NCBI RefSeq assembly: GCF_030817175.1
Contig: NZ_JAUSYY010000001.1
Coordinates: forward strand, 992,001 to 1,056,000
DNA: 64,000 nt
Source: Agromyces ramosus
Lineage (GTDB): Bacteria; Actinomycetota; Actinomycetes; Actinomycetales; Microbacteriaceae
Reading direction: 5' to 3'
Positions 55,293 through 63,928 of this stretch are shown here, one piece after another; the first letter of the stretch is position 1, and every line of letters begins with the position of its first letter. Below the pieces are notes generated by a model. That model saw only the letters and a list, made by a program, of their open reading frames with translations. It was not told where the DNA came from and did no database searches. A program made the position numbers and the translations under genes.

Positions 55293-56343
55293 TGGTGTTC
55301 ACCGCCAATCCGAGGGCGGCGCTCGCCAGGCCCACGATGACGGTCAGCTGCACGAGTGTTCGCGCGGTGAACGTCGTGCGCATGAGCGCGAGCATCTTCA
55401 CGTCGATCATCGGCCCGAACACGAGGAACGCGACGATCGCCCCCGGCATGAACGTGGACCCGAACGCGAGGATGAAGAACGCGTCGACGTTCGAGCAGAT
55501 CGAGATGACGAACGCGAGCGCCATGAGCGCGAAGACCGAGAGCACCGGGTTCTGCCCGAGCGTGACCAGCAGGTCGCGCGAGACGCCGACCTGGATGAGG
55601 CCGGCGATGGCAGAGCCGACGAAGAGCGCCGGCAGCATCGCCGCGGTCTCAGCCGTGAACATGTCGACGCTGCGCCGCGTCCGTGTGGTGCGCACCTCGT
55701 CGTGGGCATGGGCGCAGCTCGCCTGGAACTTCGGGGTGAGCAGGCTCATCGGGCTGGAGTGGCGGCTGTAGATCCAGCCGATGAGGTTCGCGATGACGAA
55801 GCCGCCGAGGATGCGCGCGACGAGGATGCCGTCGGACCAGCCGAAGGCCTGGTACGTCGTGATGATCGTGACGGGGTTCAGGATCGGCGCCGCGAGCAGG
55901 AACGTCAGGGACTCGCCCACGGTGAGTCCGCGCAGGATCAGCCCGCGAGCGAGCGGCACGTTGCCGCACTCGCACACCGGGAGCAGCACGCCGAGCAGCG
56001 AGATGGTGACCCGGCGCGCCACCACGTTCCTCGGCAGGTGGCGGAGCAGGAACCCCTCGGGCAGCCACACCTGCACCACGATCGAGAGCAGGATGCCGAG
56101 GAAGACGAACGGCAGGCTCTCGATGACGACGCTGATCGAGAGGGTGAAGAAGTCCTGCACGGAGTTCGAGAGCACGTCGCCGACGGATTCGGGCGCGAAC
56201 ATCCGGATGCCCGCGAAGAGCAGCACGAGCGCGACGCCGAGCGACAGGCCGAGGGCCGGGCGCTGACGGGTCGAGCGTGGGCTTCGTGGTCGGGTCGGCG
56301 GTCGGGGCGGCGCGGAGTGCGCCGGGGCGAGGGTCCGGCTCAT
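55285..56343 (-). CDS. ArsP_1/DUF318-family permease
   Basis: 352 residues, eight or more membrane helices. The PF03773 hallmark VCECGNVPLARGLILRG near 155-171, PILNPVTIITTYQAF near 191-205 and a second-half FALMALAFVISICSNVDAFF near 288-307 are all present. Some members export methylarsenicals; others act with TIGR03943 proteins in unclear roles. The ATG at 56343 is preceded by TACCCT 7 bases upstream. First gene of the three-gene unit. Confidence 0.9.
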   Translation of the reverse strand: MSRTLAPAHSAPPRPPTRPRSPRSTRQRPALGLSLGVALVLLFAGIRMFAPESVGDVLSNSVQDFFTLSISVVIESLPFVFLGILLSIVVQVWLPEGFLLRHLPRNVVARRVTISLLGVLLPVCECGNVPLARGLILRGLTVGESLTFLLAAPILNPVTIITTYQAFGWSDGILVARILGGFVIANLIGWIYSRHSSPMSLLTPKFQASCAHAHDEVRTTRTRRSVDMFTAETAAMLPALFVGSAIAGLIQVGVSRDLLVTLGQNPVLSVFALMALAFVISICSNVDAFFILAFGSTFMPGAIVAFLVFGPMIDVKMLALMRTTFTARTLVQLTVIVGLASAALGLAVNTIA

Positions 56344-56409
56344 GCGTTCAAGGGTACGTGCCGCGGATGCCGCGCCACTCGTGTCGGCGGCGGGGCGTAG
56401 CATCCGACC

Positions 56410-56703
56410 ATGCGATTCCGGTTCACCGCACCCCTGTGGGAATGGAGCGCCCAGGGTGGCTGGTTCTTCGTCACCGTGCCCGAGCAGTACGGCGACGACA
56501 TCCGCGAGGTGCCGCGCATGCCGCGTGGTTTCGGCTCGGTCCGTGTGCGCGTGACCATCGGTGGCTCGACGTGGTCGACGTCGGTGTTCCCCGACTCGAA
56601 GCGCGGCAGCTACGTGCTTCCCGTGAAGAAGGCCGTGCGCACCGCCGAGGGCATCGGCGAGGGCGACGACGTCGACGTCGCGCTCGAGGTGCTCGACCTC
56701 TGA
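56410..56703 (+). CDS. DUF1905 domain protein
   Basis: 97 residues of the DUF1905 beta-barrel: FTAPLWEWSAQGGWFFVTVPEQ at the start, GFGSVRVRVTIGGSTWSTSVFPD in the middle and YVLPVKKAVRTAEGIGEGDDVDVALEVLDL at the end. The fold often accompanies a YdeI/OmpD-type partner in bacteriocin-protection-like proteins; here it stands alone. TAGCAT lies exactly six bases before the ATG and no ribosome site is seen, so a leaderless message. Confidence 0.93.
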   Translation: MRFRFTAPLWEWSAQGGWFFVTVPEQYGDDIREVPRMPRGFGSVRVRVTIGGSTWSTSVFPDSKRGSYVLPVKKAVRTAEGIGEGDDVDVALEVLDL

Positions 56704-56741
56704 GGCTGTGGCTCCCGCTGCCGCGCTCAGCGGGCGGGCAC

Positions 56742-58007
56742 TCAGCGAGCGGCGCGCAGCGCCTCGGCCTTCGCGGCGAGGAAGCGCTGCTCGGGGCCGT
56801 TCAGGGTGCGGCGAGCGGCCTCGACGAACGCGAGCGAGGCGGCATCCGTCGACCCCGCCCGCTCGAGGAGGTGGGCACGCACCGCCCACGTGCGGTGGTG
56901 CTCGGCGAGCGTGGTGCCGGCGCTGGACCCCCCGCTGGACCCGGATGCCTCGGCCCCCTCGAGCGCCACGAGCCCGGCCTCGGGCCCCTCGACCATCGCG
57001 AGCGCGACGATGCGGCCGAGGGTCACCATGGGCCCGGGCGACATCCGCTCGAGCAGGTCGTAGAGCCCGAGGATCTCGACCCAGTCGGTCTCGTGGGTCG
57101 ACGGCGCCTCATCGTGCACGGCCGCGATCGCCGCCTGCAACTGGTACGGGCCGATCGCGGCACGGTCGAGCACCTCGGTGACGAGGACGATGCCCTCGTC
57201 GATCATGCGGCGGTCCCAGCGGGAGCGGTCCTGCTCGTCGAGCGGCACGAGGGCGCCGGCCGCATCGGTGCGGGCGGCACGGCGGGCATCGGTGAGGAGC
57301 ATGAGCGCGAGGAGCCCGGTGGTCTCGCCCGAGGCGTCGGGCGACGACGCGCGCAGCTGCCGCGTGAGCCGGATCGCCTCGGCCGAGAGGTCCACCCGCG
57401 CGAGCGCATCGCCCGAGCTCGCCGTATGGCCCTCGGTGAACATCAGGTAGAGCACGTGGCGGAGGGCGACGAGTCGGCTTTCGAGCTCGGCCGGCTCCGG
57501 CATCCGGAAGCCCTCGCCGCTCGCCCTCATGCGCGCCTTCGCTCGCGAGATGCGCTGCGCGATCGTCGCCTCGGGCAGGAGCAGCGCGCGGCCGATCTCC
57601 GCCGTCGTGAGCCCGCCGACGGCGCGCAGCGTGAGCGCGAGCTGTGCCGGCCGGCCGAGCGCCGGGTGACAGCAGAGCAGGAACAGCGTGAGCGTGTCAT
57701 CGACCGACGGCACCGGCGCGGGCGGCGACGTCGGCTCGAGCTCCACGGCGAGGGACTCGCGGCGACGGCGCGCGACATCCGACCGCACCTCGTCGATGTA
57801 GCGGCGCGACGCGACCCGCACGAGCCAGGCACGCGGACTGTCGGGCACGCCCTCGATCGGCCACTGGGCGGATGCCGCGATGAGCGCCTCCTGCATGGCG
57901 TCCTCGCACGCCGCGAAGTCGCCGTAGCGACGCACGAGCACCGCGAGCGCCGACGGTGCGGCGTCTCGCAGTGCCCGGACGGCGTCGGCGTCAGGCATCC
58001 GAGTCAC
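56742..58007 (-). CDS. ECF42-type sigma factor with C-terminal DUF6596 domain
   Basis: 421 residues. Sigma-70 region 2 (about 10-75, with EDAMQEALIAASAQWP and PRAWLVRVASRR) and region 4 (about 110-160, with GGLTTAEIGRALLLPEATIAQRISRAKARMR) are followed by a long helical DUF6596/TPR-like C-terminal extension (about 185-420). No anti-sigma factor is adjacent. ECF42 group members have this extension and accompany a DGPF/YciI protein, exactly as here. It overlaps that gene by ATGA. Confidence 0.93.
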   Translation of the reverse strand: MTRMPDADAVRALRDAAPSALAVLVRRYGDFAACEDAMQEALIAASAQWPIEGVPDSPRAWLVRVASRRYIDEVRSDVARRRRESLAVELEPTSPPAPVPSVDDTLTLFLLCCHPALGRPAQLALTLRAVGGLTTAEIGRALLLPEATIAQRISRAKARMRASGEGFRMPEPAELESRLVALRHVLYLMFTEGHTASSGDALARVDLSAEAIRLTRQLRASSPDASGETTGLLALMLLTDARRAARTDAAGALVPLDEQDRSRWDRRMIDEGIVLVTEVLDRAAIGPYQLQAAIAAVHDEAPSTHETDWVEILGLYDLLERMSPGPMVTLGRIVALAMVEGPEAGLVALEGAEASGSSGGSSAGTTLAEHHRTWAVRAHLLERAGSTDAASLAFVEAARRTLNGPEQRFLAAKAEALRAAR

Positions 58008-58378
58008 ACGTCGGTGCCCGCTGCCATCTCGAGCACCGGGCGCACCTCGACGAGGCCGTACGCCGCCTCGGGGAAGCGCCCGGCGATCTCGACGGCTCGC
58101 GCCTCGGACTCGCAGTCGACGAGGTAGAAGCCCGCGAGCAACTCCTTCGTCTCGGCGAAGGGGCCATCGCTCGCGACCGTGCCACTGTCGCTGTGCGTGA
58201 CGCGCTTGGCGAGCGAGATGTCGGCGAGCGCCTCGGTCGCGATGAGTTCACCGCTCGCGGCGAGCTCGCTGCTGATGCCCTGGTAGAAGCCGTAGCCCTC
58301 GGCCTGCTGTTCGGGCGTGAAGCCCTCCCACACGGCTCGCGAGGCGGGGTTGCTGTAGATCTGGATCAGGTACTTCAT
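58004..58378 (-). CDS. YciI-like DGPF protein, partner of the ECF42 sigma factor
   Basis: 124 residues. MKYLIQIYSNP at the start and DGPFAETKELLAGFYLVDC near 69-87 mark the DGPF (YCII-related) family. The ATG at 58378 has GAAGGAGCGATTCC upstream. It precedes the sigma gene with an ATGA overlap. In Streptomyces ECF42 members, the cognate promoters drive DGPF genes, so autoregulation of this unit by its sigma factor is expected. Confidence 0.93.
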   Translation of the reverse strand: MKYLIQIYSNPASRAVWEGFTPEQQAEGYGFYQGISSELAASGELIATEALADISLAKRVTHSDSGTVASDGPFAETKELLAGFYLVDCESEARAVEIAGRFPEAAYGLVEVRPVLEMAAGTDV

Positions 58379-58482
58379 CGGAATCGCTCCTTCGATGTGG
58401 GGAGGCCGAACCGCGCTCCCATCAGTATGTCGAGGCTGATGGTGAATTCTCGACCGGCAGCCCGTGCGCGCGTCGCTAGGGC

Positions 58483-58511
58483 TTGACACGACGGGCGCGG
58501 TTGAGCAGAGT
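58483..58511 (+). promoter_or_regulatory. Housekeeping promoter of the YbdK-type ligase gene
   Basis: TTGACA at 58483-58488 and CAGAGT at 58506-58511 are separated by 17 bp, an almost ideal sigma-70 promoter. Transcription would start near 58518, giving a leader of about 40 nt. Confidence 0.65.
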
Positions 58512-58560
58512 TCGAGCAGCGGCAGCGATCGGGCGGCGATCTGGCGACGGGGGGCGTTCG

Positions 58561-59673
58561 ATGACGACGTTCGGCATCGAGGAAGAGTTCATCTTCCTCG
58601 ACCGTGAGGCCTTGCGACCCGTGGATGTCGCGGGCCGGGTGTTCCGCCGGCTGGCTGCGACTCCCGATTGGGGCGCCGTCACCCACCAGGAGTTCCTCGC
58701 AGCGCAGGTCGAGCACGCCTCGGCGGTGTTCAGCGACCTCGAGGGCGCGCACGATGCCCTCGTCGGCTTCCGTCGCGAGGTCGCCGCCGACGCGACACGC
58801 CTCGGCGTCGTGGCCGCGAGCGTCGGCGTGCCTCCCGACGCGCTGCCGTTCCCGACCATCACCGACGAGGACCGATACCAGCGCATCGTGCGCGACATGG
58901 CCGGCGTCATCGCCGACCACCAGATCTGCGGGCTGCACGTGCACGTCGGGATTCCCGACCGCGACACCGGCATCCGGGCGCTCAACGCGTCGCGGAGCTG
59001 GTTGCCGCTGCTCTCGGCGATGTCGGGCAACTCCCCCATCTGGCGCGGCTACGACACGGGATATGAGAGTTGGCGCAATGTCGAGCAGCGCCGGTGGACG
59101 ACCACCGGCTGCCCGCCCGTCTTCGAGGACGCCGCCGACTACGACCGCCGCCTCCAACGCCTCATCGGCATCGGCGGCATGAAGGACCGCGCGATCATCA
59201 TGTGGATGGCGCGCCTCTCGTCGCACGTGCCGACGATCGAGGTCCGCATCGCCGACGCCCAGCTCGAAGCATGGTCGACCGTCTTCTTCGCCGCATTCTG
59301 GCGGGCGCTCGTGGTCGGACTCATGGATGACGACCTCGGCATCAGCGACCGGCTGCAGCCGACCCGCGACGCCGCACCCGGGCCGGAGCTGCTGAACGCC
59401 GCCCTGCTGCACTCGGCGCACTCGGGCATGAGTGAAGACGTCGTCGACCCGGTGCTCGGCGAGCTGCGGCCGGCCGCAGACGTGCTGCGCACCTGCATCG
59501 ACCTGCTCGAGCCGGCGCTCGAGGCGACCGGCGACCTCGCTGCGGTGCGGGAGGGCGCCGACCGCCTGCTGCGCGAGGGGACTGGCGGGGCGCGGCAGCG
59601 CGAGGCGTTCGCGCGCGGCGGGATGGCCGCGTTGCGGGAGCTGTACGAGGAGACGTTCACCAAGGGCGCCTAG
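58561..59673 (+). CDS. YbdK-family glutamate-cysteine-ligase-like carboxylate-amine ligase
   Basis: 370 residues. GIEEEFIFLD near 5-14 is the ATP/Glu-binding strand; CGLHVHVGI near 123-131, NSPIWRGYDTGYESWR near 158-173 and EVRIADAQ near 231-238 are family motifs. Members join an amine and a carboxylate with ATP, as in GshA-like or ergothioneine-type chemistry. The start at 58561 has GGGGGGC upstream. Single-gene unit with its own promoter. Confidence 0.95.
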   Translation: MTTFGIEEEFIFLDREALRPVDVAGRVFRRLAATPDWGAVTHQEFLAAQVEHASAVFSDLEGAHDALVGFRREVAADATRLGVVAASVGVPPDALPFPTITDEDRYQRIVRDMAGVIADHQICGLHVHVGIPDRDTGIRALNASRSWLPLLSAMSGNSPIWRGYDTGYESWRNVEQRRWTTTGCPPVFEDAADYDRRLQRLIGIGGMKDRAIIMWMARLSSHVPTIEVRIADAQLEAWSTVFFAAFWRALVVGLMDDDLGISDRLQPTRDAAPGPELLNAALLHSAHSGMSEDVVDPVLGELRPAADVLRTCIDLLEPALEATGDLAAVREGADRLLREGTGGARQREAFARGGMAALRELYEETFTKGA

Positions 59674-59701
59674 CGGCTGCCCGTGTGGCGGCGCCTGCGC
59701 G

Positions 59702-59754
59702 GTCGGGCTTCGGGCTTCGGGCTTCGGGCTTCGGGCGTCGGGCGTCGGGCGTCG
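59702..59754. repeat. Heptanucleotide tandem repeat
   Basis: About seven units of 7 bp between two convergent genes: four copies of CTTCGGG (59708-59735), then two of CGTCGGG and a partial one. The change of T to G in the second position within the array suggests replication slippage followed by mutation. Copy number probably varies between strains. Confidence 0.85.
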
Positions 59755-59755
59755 C

Positions 59756-60058
59756 CTACACGCGCAGCGGCGAGCCGATGACGTCGAAGCGGTAGCCGTC
59801 GAACTCGCCGCTGAACAGCGGTCGCGCCTCTGCGATCGCGGCGCGGACGCTGTCGAGCTGCAGCGACGCGGCATGCGCTTCGGCCGACTCCCAGAGCTCG
59901 CTCACGAACACGGCGTCGGGCTGCTCCTCGTTCACGCCGACCTCATAGAGGAGGCACCCGTGCATGCTCATCTCGGTGCTCGGTCGGGTGAGGATCTCGA
60001 TCAGCTGGTCGCGGGCGCCGGGCTTGACGCCCAGCCGGCCGACGTTCGCGAAGGTCAT
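59756..60058 (-). CDS. Antibiotic biosynthesis monooxygenase (ABM) domain protein
   Basis: 100 residues of ferredoxin-like ABM fold: ANVGRLGVKPGARDQLIEIL at the start, CLLYEVGVNEEQPDAVFVSELWESAEAHAAS in the middle. Such small dimers act as monooxygenases or simply as quinol-binding proteins. The chosen ATG at 60058 follows GAGG closely; an upstream in-frame start at 60094 is possible. Converges with the YbdK gene over the heptamer repeat. Confidence 0.9.
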   Translation of the reverse strand: MTFANVGRLGVKPGARDQLIEILTRPSTEMSMHGCLLYEVGVNEEQPDAVFVSELWESAEAHAASLQLDSVRAAIAEARPLFSGEFDGYRFDVIGSPLRV

Positions 60059-60097
60059 GACCTCATGTTGGTCGGCCTGCACCCGGGCCGGCAAGGG

Positions 60098-60919
60098 TCA
60101 GCAGCCGGGGCCGGACGGATGGGTGTTGCAATCGCCCTGCGTGAGGACCGTGTCGAACTCGCCGACGAGCACCCGCTGCGGATCGCCCGCCACCTCGAGT
60201 GTTCCGGCGATCGAGCGCCACCCGGATCCGGCGAAGCGGTACTCGGCGCGCAGCACGACGTCGAGTGCGACGGTGTACTCCCCCGACTCCGCGTACGCGT
60301 GGCTCGTGCCGGTGGGGCTGAACTCGCGCACCCCGAGGGCCTCCCACGTCGCACCCGGATCGCTGCCCTCGACGACCGCGCCGTCACTGTGCGACCACCG
60401 ATACGCGACCGGGGTGAACCGCACCTCGGCGGGCTGGCCCAGCAGCGTGCCGGCGACGACTTCGACGGATGCCGCAGCGACGAAGTTCGCCGCGAGGTCC
60501 TCGATCGCCCAGCCGCCAGGCTCCATCCCATTCCCCGGCTTCGCCGGCCGGAACGACGCGATGTCCCGCATCGTCACCACCACCGCCGGGGCTGCCTCGG
60601 GCGCGGGCTCGACCGCGGGATCGCCGGCACACGTCGACCGATCCTCGGGGCGACAGTCGTCGGGTCGCAGCCCCAAAGCAACGTCGATGACATTGGTGGT
60701 GTTGTCCCCTGGGGGATCCGCTTCAGCACCGGGCGGAGGCTCGACATCAGTAACCGGCTCCACCCGTCCGGGCCGCTCGACCTCAAGCTCAGTGTGGTTG
60801 TCATCGTTCTGCGCGGCCACCCAGTCAACTTCATTTGCGGCGGCGGGTGATGCGCATAGGAGGGCTAGGAAGAGCGCCACTCCTGCCGCGGCGCTCAGCA
60901 GAAGTCGTCGCCGGACCAT
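60098..60919 (-). CDS. Exported protein with PKD-like domain
   Basis: 273 residues. A basic N-terminus and hydrophobic helix (about 6-27) form a signal peptide. A Pro/Asp/Glu-rich linker (about 30-110) leads to a beta-domain of about 150 residues containing FTPVAYRWSHSDG and FSPTGTSHAYAESGEYTVALDV, a PKD-like pattern. It ends in a Cys-flanked DCNTHPSGPGC. The first bases overlap the end of the lipoprotein gene by 25 bp, so both are one transcript. Confidence 0.85.
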   Translation of the reverse strand: MVRRRLLLSAAAGVALFLALLCASPAAANEVDWVAAQNDDNHTELEVERPGRVEPVTDVEPPPGAEADPPGDNTTNVIDVALGLRPDDCRPEDRSTCAGDPAVEPAPEAAPAVVVTMRDIASFRPAKPGNGMEPGGWAIEDLAANFVAAASVEVVAGTLLGQPAEVRFTPVAYRWSHSDGAVVEGSDPGATWEALGVREFSPTGTSHAYAESGEYTVALDVVLRAEYRFAGSGWRSIAGTLEVAGDPQRVLVGEFDTVLTQGDCNTHPSGPGC

Positions 60920-61485
60920 GACTCGGAACCAGAAGGTAGCAATTCTTCCGACCCAACGGCTGCGGACTCGAAGAATGCTTGAAGGGCACGCCGCTCATCG
61001 CGACCCTCGGGAGTGGCGTCCGCACCGTTCGCATCGAGGACTCGTACGCCTGTTACGTCGAGACAGACATACACAGTTACTCTGGCGACGCCATCATCTT
61101 CGTGTCGCTCCAAGACCTCCATGCTGTCGTACGCCGTGGTTCCGGAGGTGCGATTTCCGCTTTCACGCAGGCTTTTGAGCGAATCGAGAAGCTCTTCGAC
61201 GTAGCCATCGGCAACGGCATCTCGGATCCGGTCAGGATCCTGCCCGCCGTCCTGCGTGAGTTGGTCGACGGTTGCAAGATACCGCTCGTACGCAGCCTTA
61301 GCCGCGGCGAGCGCCTCCTCGTCGGACGCGAAGATCGGCTCGGCCGCACTCGCCGAGGGCTCGGGCGACGGGGTCGGTGCCGGGGTGCCCCCGCAGCCGA
61401 CGAGCACGAGCGCGAGCACGCCGGCAGCGGCGAGCGCGGCAGCGGCACGACGTGCGCGCGGGCCGGTCGGAAGAGCAGTGGGCAT
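60895..61485 (-). CDS. Lipoprotein of unknown function
   Basis: 196 residues. The lipobox LVGC lies near residue 28-31 after a hydrophobic helix (about 15-30), followed by Ser/Pro linker and a domain resembling actinobacterial proteins of the cystatin/NTF2-like type (LAAAKAAYERYLATVDQL near 60-77, YDSMEVLERHEDDGVARVTVYVCLDV near 119-144). The C-terminus is DDFC. It is first in a two-gene unit with the PKD-like protein. TAGGGT lies seven bases before the ATG. Confidence 0.9.
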   Translation of the reverse strand: MPTALPTGPRARRAAAALAAAGVLALVLVGCGGTPAPTPSPEPSASAAEPIFASDEEALAAAKAAYERYLATVDQLTQDGGQDPDRIRDAVADGYVEELLDSLKSLRESGNRTSGTTAYDSMEVLERHEDDGVARVTVYVCLDVTGVRVLDANGADATPEGRDERRALQAFFESAAVGSEELLPSGSESWSGDDFC

Positions 61486-61559
61486 GCCGAATACCCTAGG
61501 CGAGCGAGCCCGGCGCTCGGCCGGTTATCCACAGCTCCCGGGCGCGCAGGCGGCGCCCC

Positions 61560-61760
61560 CTAGCGCATGAGGTCGCGCACCAGCTCGCCCCATTCGAAGC
61601 CGCACTCGCGGCAATCGAAGAGCGGCTCGCTCGGGGCATCCGCCGCACTGAACGACGCGAACTCGAAACCCGCGACCACGCGCACGGCTCTGGACGTGCA
61701 CCGCGGGCACGGCTCGTCGAGCACGTCGTGCTCAAGGATCTGCTGCACCTGCTTCGTCAT
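61560..61760 (-). CDS. Small zinc-ribbon protein
   Basis: 66 residues: MTKQVQQILEHDVLDE, then CPRC at about 19-22 and DCREC near 49-53, four Cys for one zinc ribbon, and a GFEWGELVRDLMR tail. Function unknown; similar ribbons bind nucleic acid. TACCGT lies seven bases before the ATG at 61760, fitting a nearly leaderless message. A longer upstream frame exists but overlaps the promoter. Confidence 0.8.
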   Translation of the reverse strand: MTKQVQQILEHDVLDEPCPRCTSRAVRVVAGFEFASFSAADAPSEPLFDCRECGFEWGELVRDLMR

Positions 61761-61949
61761 GCCGCCCACGGTACGCCGGGCATCCGACATCGGCCGGAGC
61801 ACACGCGGCGACGGCGCAGAGCACGCCGGGATCGGCCGAAGCACCGCTCACGCAGGAGAAGAGGCGATGGACCACTCCCAGGGAGGGTGTGAAGCCGAAT
61901 CTCCTGCACTAGCGCGCAGGAGCAAGAAGAGCAGCACCCGAACGCGACC

Positions 61950-62861
61950 TCAGTCGGCTGCAGGCCCGCGGTCGTCGGCTGGAGGCCGCCGCCTCGAGGG
62001 GATGCGGTGGCTCGCCGTCACCTCGTAGGTGCGGCGGAGGGGCGCCGCAACGTCGTCGTGGCGCCGCTGCGCGACCCGCACGAAGAGGAAGTCGACGAGC
62101 GCGAGCTGCGCGATACGGCTCGACATCGCGCCCATGCGGTACGTCGACTCCCGCGCGCGAGTGGGCAGCACGAACTCGGCGAGCTCGGCGATCGGCGACT
62201 CCGGCGAGTTCGTGATCACGATCGTGGTGGCGCCCGCGTCGCGGGCGACCTCGAGGGCGTGGTTCGTCTCGGCGGTGAGGCCCGAGTGGGAGATGGCGAT
62301 CGCGACATCCGTCGGCTTCCGAAGCGCCGCCGAGACCAGGGCGAGGTGGATGTCGACCGAGCAGAACGCCGAGATGCCGATGCGGCTGAGCTTCTGCTGC
62401 AGGTCCTGTGCGGTGAGGCCACTCGCGCCGAAGCCGTAGAGGTCGATGTGCGCGGCGCCGACGATCGCGCCGACGGCGCCGTCGAGCACGGCGGTGTCGA
62501 GTCCGTCGACGGTCTGCTCGATCGCGAGCACCTCGTGGAATGCGATCTTCGCCACGACGTCGGCGGCGGCGTCATCCGTGTTGATGTGCGAGTCGGCGAG
62601 TCCGAACCGGTCGCGGCCTGCGGCCTCACGGCTGATGGCGGTGGCGACCTCCATGCGGAACTCGCGGTAGCCGCTGTACCCGAGGGTCTGGCAGAAGCGC
62701 GCGACCGTCGAGAGCGAGGTGCCGCAGACCCGCGCGAGGTCGGTGATCGTGAGGTCGACCACGAGCGTCGGATCGGCGATGATCGCCTCCGCGACGCGCG
62801 CCTCCGACGAGCTGAGGCGCGGCAGCGCCTGTTGCACCTCGGAGAGCACGTTCGTGGTCAT
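61950..62861 (-). CDS. MurR/RpiR-family transcriptional regulator
   Basis: 303 residues. An RpiR helix-turn-helix (about 20-75, with RVAEAIIADPTLVVDLTITDLARVCGTSLSTVARF) precedes a SIS sugar-phosphate-binding domain (about 125-260, with DLYGFGASGLTAQDLQQKL and AISHSGLTAETNHAL). It is expected to sense MurNAc-6-phosphate and control murQ. The ATG begins directly after the murQ stop (TAGATG, no gap), so it is the second gene of that unit. The C-terminus is an Arg/Pro-rich tail. Confidence 0.94.
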   Translation of the reverse strand: MTTNVLSEVQQALPRLSSSEARVAEAIIADPTLVVDLTITDLARVCGTSLSTVARFCQTLGYSGYREFRMEVATAISREAAGRDRFGLADSHINTDDAAADVVAKIAFHEVLAIEQTVDGLDTAVLDGAVGAIVGAAHIDLYGFGASGLTAQDLQQKLSRIGISAFCSVDIHLALVSAALRKPTDVAIAISHSGLTAETNHALEVARDAGATTIVITNSPESPIAELAEFVLPTRARESTYRMGAMSSRIAQLALVDFLFVRVAQRRHDDVAAPLRRTYEVTASHRIPSRRRPPADDRGPAAD

Positions 62862-63875
62862 CTACAGGGTCCTCGTCTCGTGCTGCCGGCCGTCGGCGTG
62901 CGCCTCGGAATCGCGCACGCTGGAAAGAGCATTGCGCAGCACTCCATCCTCGGCGGCGAGGCGCGCGAGCGCGACCTCGGGCGCCACCCCAGTGAGGGTC
63001 ACGAGGATCGCCGCCTTCACCTGCCCGTCGACCGATTCGAGGGCAGCGGATGCCGCGGCGGCATCCGACCCGGTCGCCTGCATGACGATGCGTTCCGCAC
63101 GCGCCCGCAGCTTGGCATTGGTGGCTCGCACGTCGACCATGAGGTTGCCGTGCACCTTGCCGAGGCGCACCATCGCGATCGTCGAGATCGAGTTGAGCAC
63201 GAGCTTCTGCGCCGTGCCGCCCTTGAGCCGGGTGGATCCGGCGACGATCTCGGGTCCCACCACCGTCTCGATGGCGAGGTCGGCGGCGGTGCCGATCGCG
63301 GAGTTCTCGTTGCAGGCGAAGCCGACCGTGAGGGCGCCGACGCTGCGCGCGTACTCGATCGCGCCGACGACGTACGGCGTGCGTCCGGACGCCGAGATGC
63401 CGACGAGCGCATCGGCCGCGGTGAGCCCGATGGCGGCGAGGTCGGCGGCTCCCAGTGCGGGATCGTCCTCCGCGTCCTCGACGGCGGAGTGCAGCGCCGC
63501 CTCACCGCCGGCGATGACGCCGACGACCTGGGCGGGGTCGGTGCCGAAGGTGGGCGGGATCTCGCTCGCGTCGAGCACGCCCATGCGTCCGGCGGTGCCG
63601 GCGCCCAGGTACACGAGCCGTCCGCCGCCGCGCAGCCGGGCGACGATCGCGTCGATCGCTGCGGCGATCTGCGGCGCCGCTTCGGTCACGGCTGCGACGG
63701 CCGCGGCGCTCTCGTCCTGCATGGCGGCGAGCTGGTCCTCGGTGGCCATCAGGTCGAAGCCGGCGTGCTGCTCGTTGACGCGTTCGGTCGACAGCTCGCC
63801 GAGGAGCTCGCGCAGCGCGCGGTGCTCGGCCGACTGTCGGTGCTCGGCGGACTGATGGAGTGCTGGCCCGGTCAT
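62862..63875 (-). CDS. murQ: N-acetylmuramic acid 6-phosphate etherase
   Basis: 337 residues. The SIS-fold etherase motifs are complete: LVYLGAGTAGRMGVLDASEIPPTF near 88-111, the catalytic Glu and GISASGRTPYVVGA near 159-172, and STRLKGGTAQKLVLN near 215-229. It cleaves the lactyl ether of MurNAc-6-phosphate to GlcNAc-6-phosphate and D-lactate in cell-wall recycling. A leader of ~25 residues with HQSAEHRQSAEHRA, an exact small repeat, precedes the usual start. The PTS or kinase partner is not in the window. GGGGGAGAACCACG precedes the ATG. Confidence 0.97.
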   Translation of the reverse strand: MTGPALHQSAEHRQSAEHRALRELLGELSTERVNEQHAGFDLMATEDQLAAMQDESAAAVAAVTEAAPQIAAAIDAIVARLRGGGRLVYLGAGTAGRMGVLDASEIPPTFGTDPAQVVGVIAGGEAALHSAVEDAEDDPALGAADLAAIGLTAADALVGISASGRTPYVVGAIEYARSVGALTVGFACNENSAIGTAADLAIETVVGPEIVAGSTRLKGGTAQKLVLNSISTIAMVRLGKVHGNLMVDVRATNAKLRARAERIVMQATGSDAAAASAALESVDGQVKAAILVTLTGVAPEVALARLAAEDGVLRNALSSVRDSEAHADGRQHETRTL

Positions 63876-63928
63876 CGTGGTTCTCCCCCGGTGGTGCGTG
63901 CGATGGTGCGTTCGGCGCGGTGCTCAGC

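Noticed and set aside
59702..59754. CRISPR-like array
   Set aside because: Units are only 7 bp with no spacers and no cas genes nearby; a simple tandem repeat.
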